A DNA stretch of 64,000 nucleotides, from positions 558,001 through 622,000 of the forward strand of contig NZ_PJND01000007.1 in assembly GCF_002846575.1 (NCBI RefSeq), read 5' to 3'. A model generated the notes under the pieces. It was not told where the DNA came from, did no database searches, and saw nothing but the letters and a program-made list of their open reading frames with translations. A program made the position numbers and the translations under genes. This document shows, in pieces, positions 37,201 to 44,905 of this stretch (position 1 is the stretch's first letter; each line of letters starts with the position of its first letter). Origin of the DNA: Flavobacterium lindanitolerans. Lineage in GTDB: Bacteria > Bacteroidota > Bacteroidia > Flavobacteriales > Flavobacteriaceae.

Positions 37201-37594
37201 ATTAGAGATTTACAAAGAACAGCAACGTTTGCGTGAAGCATTGCAAAAGGCTTTAGAAAAAGAAGGAATGGGTGGTAGTGGACAAAATGCTCTCAACCAA
37301 ATGAAGCAAATTGAAAAGGATTTGCTGAACAAAGGTTTTAAGAATGAAACACTTCAAAAGATGCTAAATCTGAAACACGAATTGTTGAAATTGGATAATG
37401 CGATCCAGCAACAGGGTGAGGAAAAGAAACGCCAGTCCCAAACCAACAAAAAGGAATACAATAACCAAACCAATGCAATTTCTCCTGCTTTAAAGCAATA
37501 TTTAAATAGTATTGAAATATTAAACAGACAAACACTACCTTTGCGGCCAAATTTTAACCAGAAGGTTCAAGAATACTTTAGAAAAGATGATTAG
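34265..37594 (+). CDS. DUF4175 family large membrane-anchored coiled-coil protein
   Basis: About 1109 residues. Two N-terminal TM segments (GLIFFIGLGLLYLLFTLFVE and a segment after GRT) and a third near residue 160 are followed by a periplasmic-type beta region. A very long Lys/Glu/Gln-rich coiled coil (about 480-780) comes next, then a Met/Gln/Gly-rich low-complexity part (MQMQMSGSGAGK) and a C-terminal helix. The family is common in Bacteroidetes; function is unknown. No ATG fits: the reading frame stays open across the upstream repeat. A TTG at 34265 giving MENKTLIYDKLEAF is the most likely start, another TTG lying at 34256. Its end overlaps ybeY by 8 bases. Confidence 0.8.
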   Translation: MENKTLIYDKLEAFIEKYYANELLKGLIFFIGLGLLYLLFTLFVEYFLWLKPTGRTILFWAFIVVEVFLLFRFIMFPIFKLFKLQKGIDYEEASAIIGSHFSEVNDKLKNFLQLSNDSNQSELLLASIDQKAQTLNPIPFGNAINFKGNIKFLPWAFIPILFFVFFMISGNSDMITQSFNRVVRYNERFSPPAPFAFEIINPSLQTEQGNDFVLQVKSQGKVVPENAMIFIDGESYFMESAKPGFFEYKFTRPSKNIRFHIEANQVTTKDFELAVVAVPTIANFEMVLNFPSYLNKKSETIQGSGNAIVPEGTKVTWKVATLATKSVEWSDLKTITPFSSNENTFQITKSIFQNTDYQILTSNAKVKHYEKLNYQISVIKDQFPTIAVNNAPDSLKLNQNVIVGQVSDDNGLSKLQIVFYPRNKTNEAKKMALPVKKDVFDQFIFSFPGQLPVEEGVSYEYYFEVFDNDALHGFKSTKSSVFSDRLATVEEKEEQNLQQQNDNINSLEKSIKNQDKQLSEINKLQKLGKEKTNLEFKDQQKVNDFIQRQKQQEQMMKEFSKKMEDNLDKFKTDKKDEFKEELKERLEKAEKEIEKNEKLLDELQKLSEKLREEELFEKIDKFKQSSKNQTKNLEQLVELTKKYYVEKKAEQLAEKLDKLSEKQEALSNKDKENSVENQEDINKEFEKIQKELDQLEKDNEQLKKPIDLPKDEQTEKSIGEDLKKASDELKKDQKAKAKPKQKSAAQKMKQMSGAMMESMAGGEMEQLEEDVKMLRQILDNLLAYSFSQEDLMKNFKGLKKGSLSFNKNLKIQQDLKQQFKHVDDSLFAMSLRNPKLGENITTEIGNVHYNVDKALETLSDAQIQKGVSHQQYAVASSNKLADFLSEILNSMQMQMQMSGSGAGKPKQGQGQGMQLPDIIEKQKGLGEKMKEGMKKGEKPGEGNEGKDGKPGKEGKGKNSKSGNKEGEGGEDGEGNAGEILEIYKEQQRLREALQKALEKEGMGGSGQNALNQMKQIEKDLLNKGFKNETLQKMLNLKHELLKLDNAIQQQGEEKKRQSQTNKKEYNNQTNAISPALKQYLNSIEILNRQTLPLRPNFNQKVQEYFRKDD
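37512..37543 (+). promoter_or_regulatory. Possible internal promoter for ybeY-mnmG
   Basis: TTG (37512-37514) followed after 21 bases by TACCTTTG (37536-37543), within the 3' end of the DUF4175 gene and 43 bases before the ybeY ATG. It matches the phylum's -33/-7 pattern. Confidence 0.4.
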
Positions 37595-38006
37595 CTTTAA
37601 TTACGAAACCGAGTTTGAATTGCCAAATGAGAATGAAATTGAGAAGTGGCTTTCAGAGGTTATTGTTTCAGAATCTAAAAAAGAAGGGGATATTAATTAT
37701 ATCTTCTGTGATGACGAATACCTGCATGAAATCAATGTCAAATATCTTGATCATGACACCTTAACGGATATTATTAGTTTTGATTATTCCATAGGTAATG
37801 AATTACATGGAGATATTTTCGTTTCAGTAGAAAGAGTAGCAGACAATGCAAAAGACTTTAACGTGAGTTTTGACGAAGAATTGAAAAGGGTGTTAGCTCA
37901 TGGTATATTACACTTTGCTGGATACAAAGACAAATCTGAAGAAGATGAGTTATTGATGCGTTCAAAAGAAGATGAAAAGATTGCAATGTTCCACGTGAAA
38001 CAATAG
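37587..38006 (+). CDS. ybeY: YbeY endoribonuclease / rRNA maturation factor
   Basis: A 139-residue single-strand endoribonuclease needed for 16S rRNA 3' maturation and ribosome quality control. The zinc-binding motif appears as HGILHFAGYKDKSEEDE. The first two His of H-x3-H-x5-H are present, while the third position is Lys/Asp as in many Bacteroidetes YbeY. LDHDTLTDIISFDY is the family's central motif. It overlaps the DUF4175 stop by 8 bases. Its last codons (MFHVKQ) lie over a parS site, so the protein's C-terminus is partly dictated by a DNA-binding site. Confidence 0.93.
   Translation: MISFNYETEFELPNENEIEKWLSEVIVSESKKEGDINYIFCDDEYLHEINVKYLDHDTLTDIISFDYSIGNELHGDIFVSVERVADNAKDFNVSFDEELKRVLAHGILHFAGYKDKSEEDELLMRSKEDEKIAMFHVKQ
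37987..38002. promoter_or_regulatory. parS site 1 (ParB binding)
   Basis: TGTTCCACGTGAAACA, identical to the 16-bp parS found at the B. subtilis spo0J locus. It overlaps the last codons of ybeY. Confidence 0.92.
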
Positions 38007-38041
38007 CCTAAACATCTTTTCAAAAGATAAAATTTAATAAA

Positions 38042-38057
38042 CGTTCCACGTGGAACA
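38042..38057. promoter_or_regulatory. parS site 2 (ParB binding)
   Basis: CGTTCCACGTGGAACA, whose inner 14 bases form a perfect palindrome. It lies in the ybeY-mnmG gap, 40 bases after site 1. The remaining gap has a small GATTTTGG/CCAAAATC hairpin (38064-38082) with no T run. Confidence 0.9.
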
Positions 38058-38100
38058 CAATAAGATTTTGGTTTCCAAAATCGTAAAGAGAGGATAAAAA

Positions 38101-39972
38101 ATGTTTCAAGAAACCTACGATGTGATTGTGGTTGGAGCCGGACACGCTGGTTCTGAAGCGGCCGCGGCAGCGGCCAATTTGGGTTCGAAAACCTTATTGG
38201 TTACAATGAGCTTGCAGAACATAGCCCAGATGTCGTGTAATCCGGCAATGGGAGGAATAGCAAAGGGACAAATCGTGAGAGAAATTGACGCCCTCGGCGG
38301 ATATTCCGGAATTGTTTCAGACAAAACGGCCATACAGTTCAAGATGCTCAATAAATCAAAAGGTCCGGCAATGTGGTCGCCAAGAGTTCAAAGCGACAGG
38401 ATGCGTTTTGCAGAAGAATGGAGATTGATACTGGAAAGAACACCAAATCTTGATTTCTATCAGGAAATGGTAAAAGGGTTGATTATTGAAGATGGTAAGA
38501 TAAAAGGAATCAAGACATCGCTCGGAATCGAAATAAAAGCAAAGTCTGTAGTTCTCACCAATGGAACTTTCCTGAACGGATTGATTCATATCGGAGAAAA
38601 ACAATTTGGTGGTGGTAGGGCAGGTGAAGGAGCCGCTTATGGTATCACTGAAGATTTGGTTCGTGCCGGATTTACCTCAGGAAGAATGAAAACAGGAACG
38701 CCACCACGTGTAGATGGACGTTCTTTAGATTATTCTAAAATGGAAGAACAGCCGGGTGATGTAAACCCGGATAAGTTTTCTTATTCTGACGAAACTAAAC
38801 CTTTAACGCATCAAAAATCATGTTATATGACCTATACGTCGTTACAGGTTCATGATTTACTACGAGAAGGATTTGACCGTTCTCCAATGTTTAATGGAAG
38901 AATCAAAAGCCTTGGACCAAGATATTGCCCATCGATTGAAGATAAGATTAATCGTTTTGCAGATAAGGAAAGACACCAATTGTTTGTAGAACCAGAAGGA
39001 TGGAATACGGTTGAAGTCTATGTAAATGGATTTTCCACATCACTACCGGAAGAAGTACAGTTCAAGGCACTTCGTTCTGTGGTTGGTTTTGAGAATGTGA
39101 AATTCTTCAGACCGGGTTATGCCATCGAATATGATTATTTCCCGCCTACGCAGTTAAAACATACATTGGAAACGAAACTGGTTGAAGGTTTGTATTTCGC
39201 CGGACAGATTAATGGAACTACAGGTTATGAAGAAGCTGCATCGCAAGGATTAATGGCCGGTATCAATGCGCATTTAAAAGTGCATGAAAAAGACCCGCTA
39301 ATTTTAAGAAGAGATGAAGCTTATATTGGGGTGCTTATTGATGACCTGATTACGAAAGGAACGGAAGAACCCTATCGTATGTTTACTTCGAGGGCAGAAT
39401 ATAGAACCTTATTACGTCAGGATAATGCAGATTTCAGATTAACACCAAAATCTTTTGAGATTGGCTTAGCTTCTGAATCCCGTATGCGCAGAATGGAGAA
39501 GAAATTAAACGAATCAGAAGCAATGGTTAATTTCTTTAAAGATACGAGCGTAACAGTTGCAGAAACGAATCCGATACTGGAAGAAAAAGGTTCTGCCCTG
39601 ATTTCGCAACCCGACAAAATGTTTAAAGTTTTCTCACGCCCGCAGATTGATTTAGAAGACATCCTGAAATTTGAAAAGGTAGCTCAATATGTTCAGGACA
39701 ACAATCTTGATAAGGAAGTATTAGAGCAAGCCGAAATCCAGGTGAAATATTCAGGCTATATTGAAAAAGAAAAAAATAATGCTGATAAGCTGACGCGTTT
39801 GGAAGATGTGAAAATTCCGGAATCCTTCGATTATGATAAGATTAAATCATTGTCGCATGAAGCCCGTGAAAAGTTCAAAAAAATACGCCCGGTAACATTA
39901 TCACAAGCTTCACGTATTAGCGGAGTTTCTCCAAGCGATATTTCCGTATTACTAATTCATATGGGAAGATAA
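38101..39972 (+). CDS. mnmG: tRNA uridine-5-carboxymethylaminomethyl modification enzyme MnmG (GidA)
   Basis: A 623-residue FAD enzyme that, with MnmE, builds the cmnm5 modification at the tRNA wobble uridine. The FAD-binding Rossmann motif VIVVGAGHAGSEAAAAAANL starts the protein. The family signatures GPRYCPSIEDKI and AGQINGTTGYEEAASQGLMA are intact, and the C-terminal helical MnmE/tRNA-binding part (SGVSPSDISVLLIHMGR) is complete. It is flanked by parS sites on both sides. In many bacteria gidA is a classical origin-proximal gene. Confidence 0.97.
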   Translation: MFQETYDVIVVGAGHAGSEAAAAAANLGSKTLLVTMSLQNIAQMSCNPAMGGIAKGQIVREIDALGGYSGIVSDKTAIQFKMLNKSKGPAMWSPRVQSDRMRFAEEWRLILERTPNLDFYQEMVKGLIIEDGKIKGIKTSLGIEIKAKSVVLTNGTFLNGLIHIGEKQFGGGRAGEGAAYGITEDLVRAGFTSGRMKTGTPPRVDGRSLDYSKMEEQPGDVNPDKFSYSDETKPLTHQKSCYMTYTSLQVHDLLREGFDRSPMFNGRIKSLGPRYCPSIEDKINRFADKERHQLFVEPEGWNTVEVYVNGFSTSLPEEVQFKALRSVVGFENVKFFRPGYAIEYDYFPPTQLKHTLETKLVEGLYFAGQINGTTGYEEAASQGLMAGINAHLKVHEKDPLILRRDEAYIGVLIDDLITKGTEEPYRMFTSRAEYRTLLRQDNADFRLTPKSFEIGLASESRMRRMEKKLNESEAMVNFFKDTSVTVAETNPILEEKGSALISQPDKMFKVFSRPQIDLEDILKFEKVAQYVQDNNLDKEVLEQAEIQVKYSGYIEKEKNNADKLTRLEDVKIPESFDYDKIKSLSHEAREKFKKIRPVTLSQASRISGVSPSDISVLLIHMGR

Positions 39973-39973
39973 T

Positions 39974-40498
39974 ATGTTTCACGTGGAACGAAGTACTCAA
40001 AACCGCATTATCAAAGGAATTGTTTCAATTCTTTTGATAATTTTTGTTTTACAAAGCTGCATTGGAACCAAACAGGCTTTTATGATAGACGACTATTATA
40101 TCTCTGAAAACGGAAAAGAAGTTCTGGGCACGAAACCACTTAATGCGTTTATTTTTGAAAACAATTTAAAAAATCTTCCGTTTGAGCAATTTCTCGCTAT
40201 TAAATACAAATTGGATAATTATCTCACAAGAGAGTTTTGGATTACGATTGATGGCGACAAGTATAAGCTTATTGTCTATGAAAATTCAGAGTTTGATAAA
40301 TATTTCGGTTTTTCAAACTTTGCGGTACAAAACCAAGAAAATATAGCTAACATTGTAGGAGGCCAGCCAAAATTTATTGCTATCTCAATGATTAATGAAT
40401 TTAATGAAGATTGTCTTTCCAATAAATCCATGTTTCAAAACAAAGTAACGGCTTATCTTAAAAATCTTAAAGACGAATACATCCAATTTAAACAATGA
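39974..40498 (+). CDS. Predicted lipoprotein of unknown function
   Basis: A 174-residue protein with a long, charged n-region (MFHVERSTQNRIIKG), a hydrophobic stretch and a lipobox-like LQSC, giving a lipoprotein of about 145 residues. The body (MIDDYYISENGKEVLGTK, FWITIDGDKYKLIVYENSEF) shows no recognised domain. Its ATG lies one base after the mnmG stop, and the first codons overlap parS site 3, so the unusual N-terminus is set by the binding site. The stop overlaps the start of the methyltransferase gene by four bases. Confidence 0.7.
   Translation: MFHVERSTQNRIIKGIVSILLIIFVLQSCIGTKQAFMIDDYYISENGKEVLGTKPLNAFIFENNLKNLPFEQFLAIKYKLDNYLTREFWITIDGDKYKLIVYENSEFDKYFGFSNFAVQNQENIANIVGGQPKFIAISMINEFNEDCLSNKSMFQNKVTAYLKNLKDEYIQFKQ
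39975..39990. promoter_or_regulatory. parS site 3 (ParB binding)
   Basis: TGTTTCACGTGGAACG, one or two bases from the consensus TGTTNCACGTGAAACA. It overlaps the first codons of the 39974-40498 gene, about 2 kb from sites 1 and 2. Confidence 0.85.
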
Positions 40499-41343
40499 CC
40501 TCAACAAATCATAAGCATTACCAAACTGTAAAAGACAATTCTGTTTCGAAAGAAGTTTTCGAGTTGTTACATGACGAAGATTTGGACATGCTGATTACTT
40601 CACCTCAACCAAAAGGCACAGAACTTTCCAAATATTACGAAAGTGACGATTATATATCGCATACAGATGGTAAACGTTCTATTTTTGAAAAAGCCTATCA
40701 CTTCATAAAAAATATTGCCCTAAAAAATAAACTAAGCCTGGTTAATAGCCTGCAAAAAAAAGGAAAGCTTTTGGATATTGGTGCGGGAACCGGAGATTTT
40801 CTTTTAACAGCTAAAAATGACGGCTGGAATGTAATAGGTGTAGAGCCAAGTGAAAAAGCAAGGTCAATCGCAGCTAAAAAAGGAATAGAATTAAAACCGG
40901 TAGCTGATTTTAATGACCATTCTTTTGATATTATAACCATGTGGCACGTTTTAGAACACGTTCCGGATTTACAGAATCAAATAAAAGAACTAAAAAGATT
41001 GCTAAAGCCAAATGGCGCGATTATTATTGCCGTACCCAATTTTAAATCATACGATGCAAAATACTATGGTGAATTTTGGGCAGCATATGATACGCCAAGA
41101 CATTTGTGGCATTTTTCAAAAACGGCAATCAAAAAATTATTTCAAAACGAAAATATTGAGCTTGTAAAAATCCTGCCGATGAAATTTGATTCATTTTATG
41201 TAAGTCTTCTATCTGAAAAATACAAAACCGGAAAAATGAATTTTATTAAAGCATTTTTTATCGGTTTGAAGTCAAATTGGAAAGCAAAGGAGAAATTTGA
41301 ATATTCTTCGCACATTTATGTGCTAAAAAACGCTAAAAATTAA
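40495..41343 (+). CDS. Class I SAM-dependent methyltransferase (Methyltransf_23 type)
   Basis: A 282-residue methyltransferase. SAM motif I is KLLDIGAGTGDFLLTAKNDG, the acidic ribose contact is VIGVEPSEKARS, and MWHVLEHVPDLQNQIKEL is the Methyltransf_23 motif IV region. The first 40 residues contain a part similar to a zinc-less N-terminal lobe (LLHDEDLDMLITSPQPKGTE). Targets of this type are often lipids, quinone precursors or sugars; no substrate can be assigned. Its start overlaps the lipoprotein stop by 4 bases (ATGA). Confidence 0.85.
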   Translation: MTSTNHKHYQTVKDNSVSKEVFELLHDEDLDMLITSPQPKGTELSKYYESDDYISHTDGKRSIFEKAYHFIKNIALKNKLSLVNSLQKKGKLLDIGAGTGDFLLTAKNDGWNVIGVEPSEKARSIAAKKGIELKPVADFNDHSFDIITMWHVLEHVPDLQNQIKELKRLLKPNGAIIIAVPNFKSYDAKYYGEFWAAYDTPRHLWHFSKTAIKKLFQNENIELVKILPMKFDSFYVSLLSEKYKTGKMNFIKAFFIGLKSNWKAKEKFEYSSHIYVLKNAKN

Positions 41344-41574
41344 AATAAAAGCGGGAGTTGGAAGATTTTTAAGGGCAATATAAAAGATATCGTCTTTTTT
41401 TTGAAAGTGTCTTAAATCGCTTTATTTTAATCCATTTTTGATAGTCAGAATTTATGCTCGTTTTTTAAACCATAAAATAATTTTATATAAAGAAAAAACC
41501 CGAAAATTTACACTTAAGCCATTTGTAACATTTTTTTTCTATTTTTGACCCAATTAAAAAATAAAGAACACAGA

Positions 41575-42153
41575 ATGAAAAAATCAATAGTAGCCATTGC
41601 AATAGCAATCTCATTATTTTCTTGCAACAAAGCCGAAGAAAAAAGCACATCAGAAAAAACAGCGTATATCGATACTGTAAAATTGATGGAAGAATATACA
41701 GAATCGAAAGACCTTCAGGCCAAGTTTGAAGAAAAATCGAAAGTTATGGGCAGAGAATTGGAACTTGAAATTAAAAAATTCCAGGAAGAAGCCGATAATT
41801 TCCGTAGAAATGCACAGGCTAATGGACCGGAATGGGCACAGAGAAAAGGCTCTGAGTTGCAGAAAAAAGAACAGCAACTAACTTATGCCCAGCAAGCTAT
41901 GAGCCAACAGTTGCAAAAAGAAGCAGCTGTTGAAAGGGATTCTGTAGTTAGTAAAGTAAGAAAATACATAAAAGATTACGGTAAAAAGAATGGTTATTCT
42001 TATATCTACGGAACAGGTGATGCTGCTACGGTTCTATATGCAAAAGAAGGATATGACATCACGGATAAAATAGTTAAAGAATTGAATGACAATTATAAAG
42101 CTCCAGAAAAAACAGAAACAAAGGATACTGCAAAAACTGAAGAGAAAAAATAA
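41575..42153 (+). CDS. OmpH/Skp family lipoprotein
   Basis: A 192-residue protein with lipoprotein signal (MKKSIVAIAIAISLFSC) and an OmpH/Skp-like long helical hairpin: TAYIDTVKLMEEYTESKDLQ, then a coiled coil, and the closing segment YSYIYGTGDAATVLYAKEGYD typical of the Skp beta part (abbreviated: IYGTGDAATVLYAKEGYDIT). It would act as a periplasmic chaperone for outer-membrane proteins, here tethered by lipid. The ATG at 41575 is chosen because it starts the signal. TATTTTTG at 41540-41547 is a -7-like element. The tail is rich in Lys, Glu and Thr. Confidence 0.85.
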   Translation: MKKSIVAIAIAISLFSCNKAEEKSTSEKTAYIDTVKLMEEYTESKDLQAKFEEKSKVMGRELELEIKKFQEEADNFRRNAQANGPEWAQRKGSELQKKEQQLTYAQQAMSQQLQKEAAVERDSVVSKVRKYIKDYGKKNGYSYIYGTGDAATVLYAKEGYDITDKIVKELNDNYKAPEKTETKDTAKTEEKK

Positions 42154-42163
42154 ATTTTATAAG

Positions 42164-42192
42164 ATGCCTTCCTCAGGGAAGGCATTTTTTTT
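42164..42192 (+). terminator. Terminator after the OmpH-like gene
   Basis: ATGCCTTCC and GGAAGGCAT pair around TCAG, followed by a run of T. It supports starting the helicase gene downstream of it at 42245. Confidence 0.88.
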
Positions 42193-42244
42193 GGAAATAT
42201 TTCAAAAAATTGACTATTTTTCCCTATTCGAAAACTACAAGCCA

Positions 42245-44515
42245 ATGCAACCAATATCTGAAGCAGCATCCTATACGCTCAAATTCATCAACCAAACCCA
42301 GCGTTCTCTATTCTTAACCGGTAAAGCCGGAACCGGAAAAACCACTCTTTTAAGAGAAATAATCCAATCAACGCATAAGAATACGGTAGTTGTGGCCCCA
42401 ACAGGCATCGCCGCTTTGAACGCGGGAGGTGTTACGATTCATTCCATGTTTCAGCTTCCGTTTGCGGGTTTTATCCCGGAATATAATAAAACACCCCACT
42501 TTTCAGATACCATAAAGTTCGAAACCAAAGACACCTTAAAGCGCCATTTCAAGATGAATGGTACCAAAAAATCAGTGATTTTGAATATGGAATTGCTGAT
42601 AATTGATGAAGTGAGTATGCTTCGGGCCGATTTATTGGATGCTATTGACTTTACAATGAGGAGTATACGAAGAAAAGAACTTCCGTTTGGTGGTGCTCAG
42701 GTTTTATTCATAGGTGATTTATTGCAGCTTCCGCCCGTTGTTAAAAATGAAGAATGGGAAGTCCTGAAAAACTACTACCGGGGAAAATTCTTTTTCCATT
42801 CACATGTAATGCAGCAATATCCGCCATTATACATTGAACTTTCAAAAATTTTTCGTCAGACCGATGATAAATTTATATCGATATTGAACAATCTCCGTAA
42901 CAATCAGGTAGATGCAGAAGATATCAAAAATCTGAACCAGTATGTAAGGCCGGATTTTGACCTCAAACAGAATAAGGGATATATTACCCTGACAACGCAT
43001 AATGCGAAAGCCGATGCTATAAACGAACAGTCATTAGTTGATTTACAGGAAAAACAACTGACATTTTTACCTGAAATTATTGGCGATTTCCCTGAAAAGA
43101 TATATCCTGTTGATGAAAGGCTGAACCTAAAAGTTGGAGCCCAGATTATGTTTGTGAAAAATGACCTTTCATTGGAAAAGAATTATTTCAACGGAAAAAT
43201 GGGCATCGTAAAATCGTTGTCTGAGCAGGAAATACTGGTTCATTTTCCGGATGAAAACAAGACCATTGAAGTAGAAAGATATGAATGGCAAAACATTAGA
43301 TATTCTGTTGACCCCAATACAAAGGAAATCGTAGAGGATGTTTTAGGTACTTTTACCCATTATCCGATTAAATTAGCGTGGGCGATAACCGTTCATAAAA
43401 GCCAGGGATTAACTTTTGACAAAGCTTTGCTCGACGTATCGCAGGTTTTTCTTCCCGGGCAGGCCTATGTTGCTCTGTCGCGACTTCGTTCGTTAGAAGG
43501 GCTTATTTTGCTTTCTCCGTTGCAAATGAATGGCATTTCGAATGACTATGATGTCATGCAATATTCCAATAACAAGGCTTCTGAAGAACTATTGCAGTCT
43601 TCCCTGGAAAAAGAGACACTAAATTTTATTCATAACTATCTGAAAAACAGTTTTGATTGGAAAGAACTGGCACAGGAATGGCGCAACCATCAATACAGCT
43701 ACAATGAAGATGCTGAAAAATCTGAAAAATCAAAGCATATGCAATGGGCGAAAAGGCAGGCAGAATCCATTGGTGCACTTACGGAACCGGCTACAAAATT
43801 CATGCGCCAGCTGGATAAGCTATTTTTTGATGAAGCGCATGATATTCAGTTTGTTTTGGAACGAATTCAGGCTGCCCACGATTATTTCTTAAAACCACTG
43901 GACCAGCTGGTTTATGAAATCCTGTGGAAATTGGAAGAAGTAAAACGCGTAAAGAAAGCAAAAACCTTTTTTCAGGAACTCTATGCTTTGGAAGAATTGC
44001 AGACAAAGGCCGTGTTACGTTTGATGAAAGCCAAAAGACTCATAGAAATTGTGGCATCAGGTCAGGAAATCTGTAAAGAGAATCTGGATTCACAGGAAAT
44101 TAAATCCTATAAATCGAAAAAACTGGATGCCATTCGCGAGGAATTCAAGAATACTCACGCTACACTGGTAGATGATGATTATGATGAAGAGCGCTATATG
44201 CCAAAGAAAAAAGCGAAAAAGCTACCTAAAAAATCAACGGTGGAGGAAACCTATGAACTTTGGCAGCAAAACAATTCTATACCCGAAATCGCTGGTCTTC
44301 GCAAACTAACGCAACAGACCATAGTGACTCATTTTGTCAAATTAATCCAGTCCGGACAAGTGGCATTGTCAGACATTCTTCCGGAAGGCGTAATACAAGA
44401 TTTGGCTGAAGCTTTTGAAGGCTACAACGAAGAATCTCTCAACGGATTGAAAGAAAAATACGGGAATAAATTTACCTGGGATGAACTGAAGTTATTCAGA
44501 GCTTCACAGCAGTAA
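42245..44515 (+). CDS. PIF1/RecD-like superfamily 1 DNA helicase
   Basis: A 756-residue SF1B helicase. Walker A is FLTGKAGTGKTTLLREI (about 23-39), motif Ia is VVVAPTGIAALNAGG, Walker B is LLIIDEVSMLRADLL, then FIGDLLQLPPV (motif III), and the C-terminal motifs WAITVHKSQGLTFDKALLD and AYVALSRLRSLEGL. The C-terminal 200 residues contain a helical HTH-like region (TVEETYELWQQNNSIPEIAG). The start at 42245 is preferred since the longer form would run through the OmpH terminator. It probably unwinds DNA in repair or replication; the specific role is unknown. Confidence 0.9.
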   Translation: MQPISEAASYTLKFINQTQRSLFLTGKAGTGKTTLLREIIQSTHKNTVVVAPTGIAALNAGGVTIHSMFQLPFAGFIPEYNKTPHFSDTIKFETKDTLKRHFKMNGTKKSVILNMELLIIDEVSMLRADLLDAIDFTMRSIRRKELPFGGAQVLFIGDLLQLPPVVKNEEWEVLKNYYRGKFFFHSHVMQQYPPLYIELSKIFRQTDDKFISILNNLRNNQVDAEDIKNLNQYVRPDFDLKQNKGYITLTTHNAKADAINEQSLVDLQEKQLTFLPEIIGDFPEKIYPVDERLNLKVGAQIMFVKNDLSLEKNYFNGKMGIVKSLSEQEILVHFPDENKTIEVERYEWQNIRYSVDPNTKEIVEDVLGTFTHYPIKLAWAITVHKSQGLTFDKALLDVSQVFLPGQAYVALSRLRSLEGLILLSPLQMNGISNDYDVMQYSNNKASEELLQSSLEKETLNFIHNYLKNSFDWKELAQEWRNHQYSYNEDAEKSEKSKHMQWAKRQAESIGALTEPATKFMRQLDKLFFDEAHDIQFVLERIQAAHDYFLKPLDQLVYEILWKLEEVKRVKKAKTFFQELYALEELQTKAVLRLMKAKRLIEIVASGQEICKENLDSQEIKSYKSKKLDAIREEFKNTHATLVDDDYDEERYMPKKKAKKLPKKSTVEETYELWQQNNSIPEIAGLRKLTQQTIVTHFVKLIQSGQVALSDILPEGVIQDLAEAFEGYNEESLNGLKEKYGNKFTWDELKLFRASQQ

Positions 44516-44516
44516 A

Positions 44517-44900
44517 TTATTGCATGAAAAAAACACCTAAAATAGCCGGAACAAAATAGATGGCAATAGTTCTGGCACCATCATAATCTTTGGCAATACG
44601 CTGTCCGAATAATAGAAAAATCAGCGTAACAGCAGAAACAACAGAACCGTAAAAACCAAAAGTAGTTCCTTTATTCATAAGCATCTGTATAATACCGGCA
44701 ACGCAAAGAATTCCTGCTGCTATTTCCAAAACAAGAATTAGCATCAGGGATTGTGGTACACTGTTTTTGATGAATGTTTTCTCAAAATGACCTTTGAGCC
44801 AGCCTACATTACCTTGCCAGTCAATTACCTTGTCATAGCCTGATTGTAAAAAGGTTACGGCCAAAAATACTAAAATCAAAATAGAAGCAGTGTTGTTCAT
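44517..44900 (-). CDS. DoxX family membrane protein
   Basis: A 127-residue protein with four hydrophobic segments and the DoxX-like start FLAVTFLQSGYDKVIDWQGN, then LILVLEIAAGILCVAGIIQML. It is distinct from the DoxX-like protein at 17118. It lies 5 bases after the holB-like gene and ends one base from the convergent helicase stop. Role unknown; possibly redox-linked. Confidence 0.8.
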   Translation of the reverse strand: MNNTASILILVFLAVTFLQSGYDKVIDWQGNVGWLKGHFEKTFIKNSVPQSLMLILVLEIAAGILCVAGIIQMLMNKGTTFGFYGSVVSAVTLIFLLFGQRIAKDYDGARTIAIYFVPAILGVFFMQ

Positions 44901-44905
44901 GATTA

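Noticed and set aside
38064..38082. Terminator between ybeY and mnmG
   Set aside because: The GATTTTGG/CCAAAATC hairpin has no T run after it and the genes look co-transcribed.
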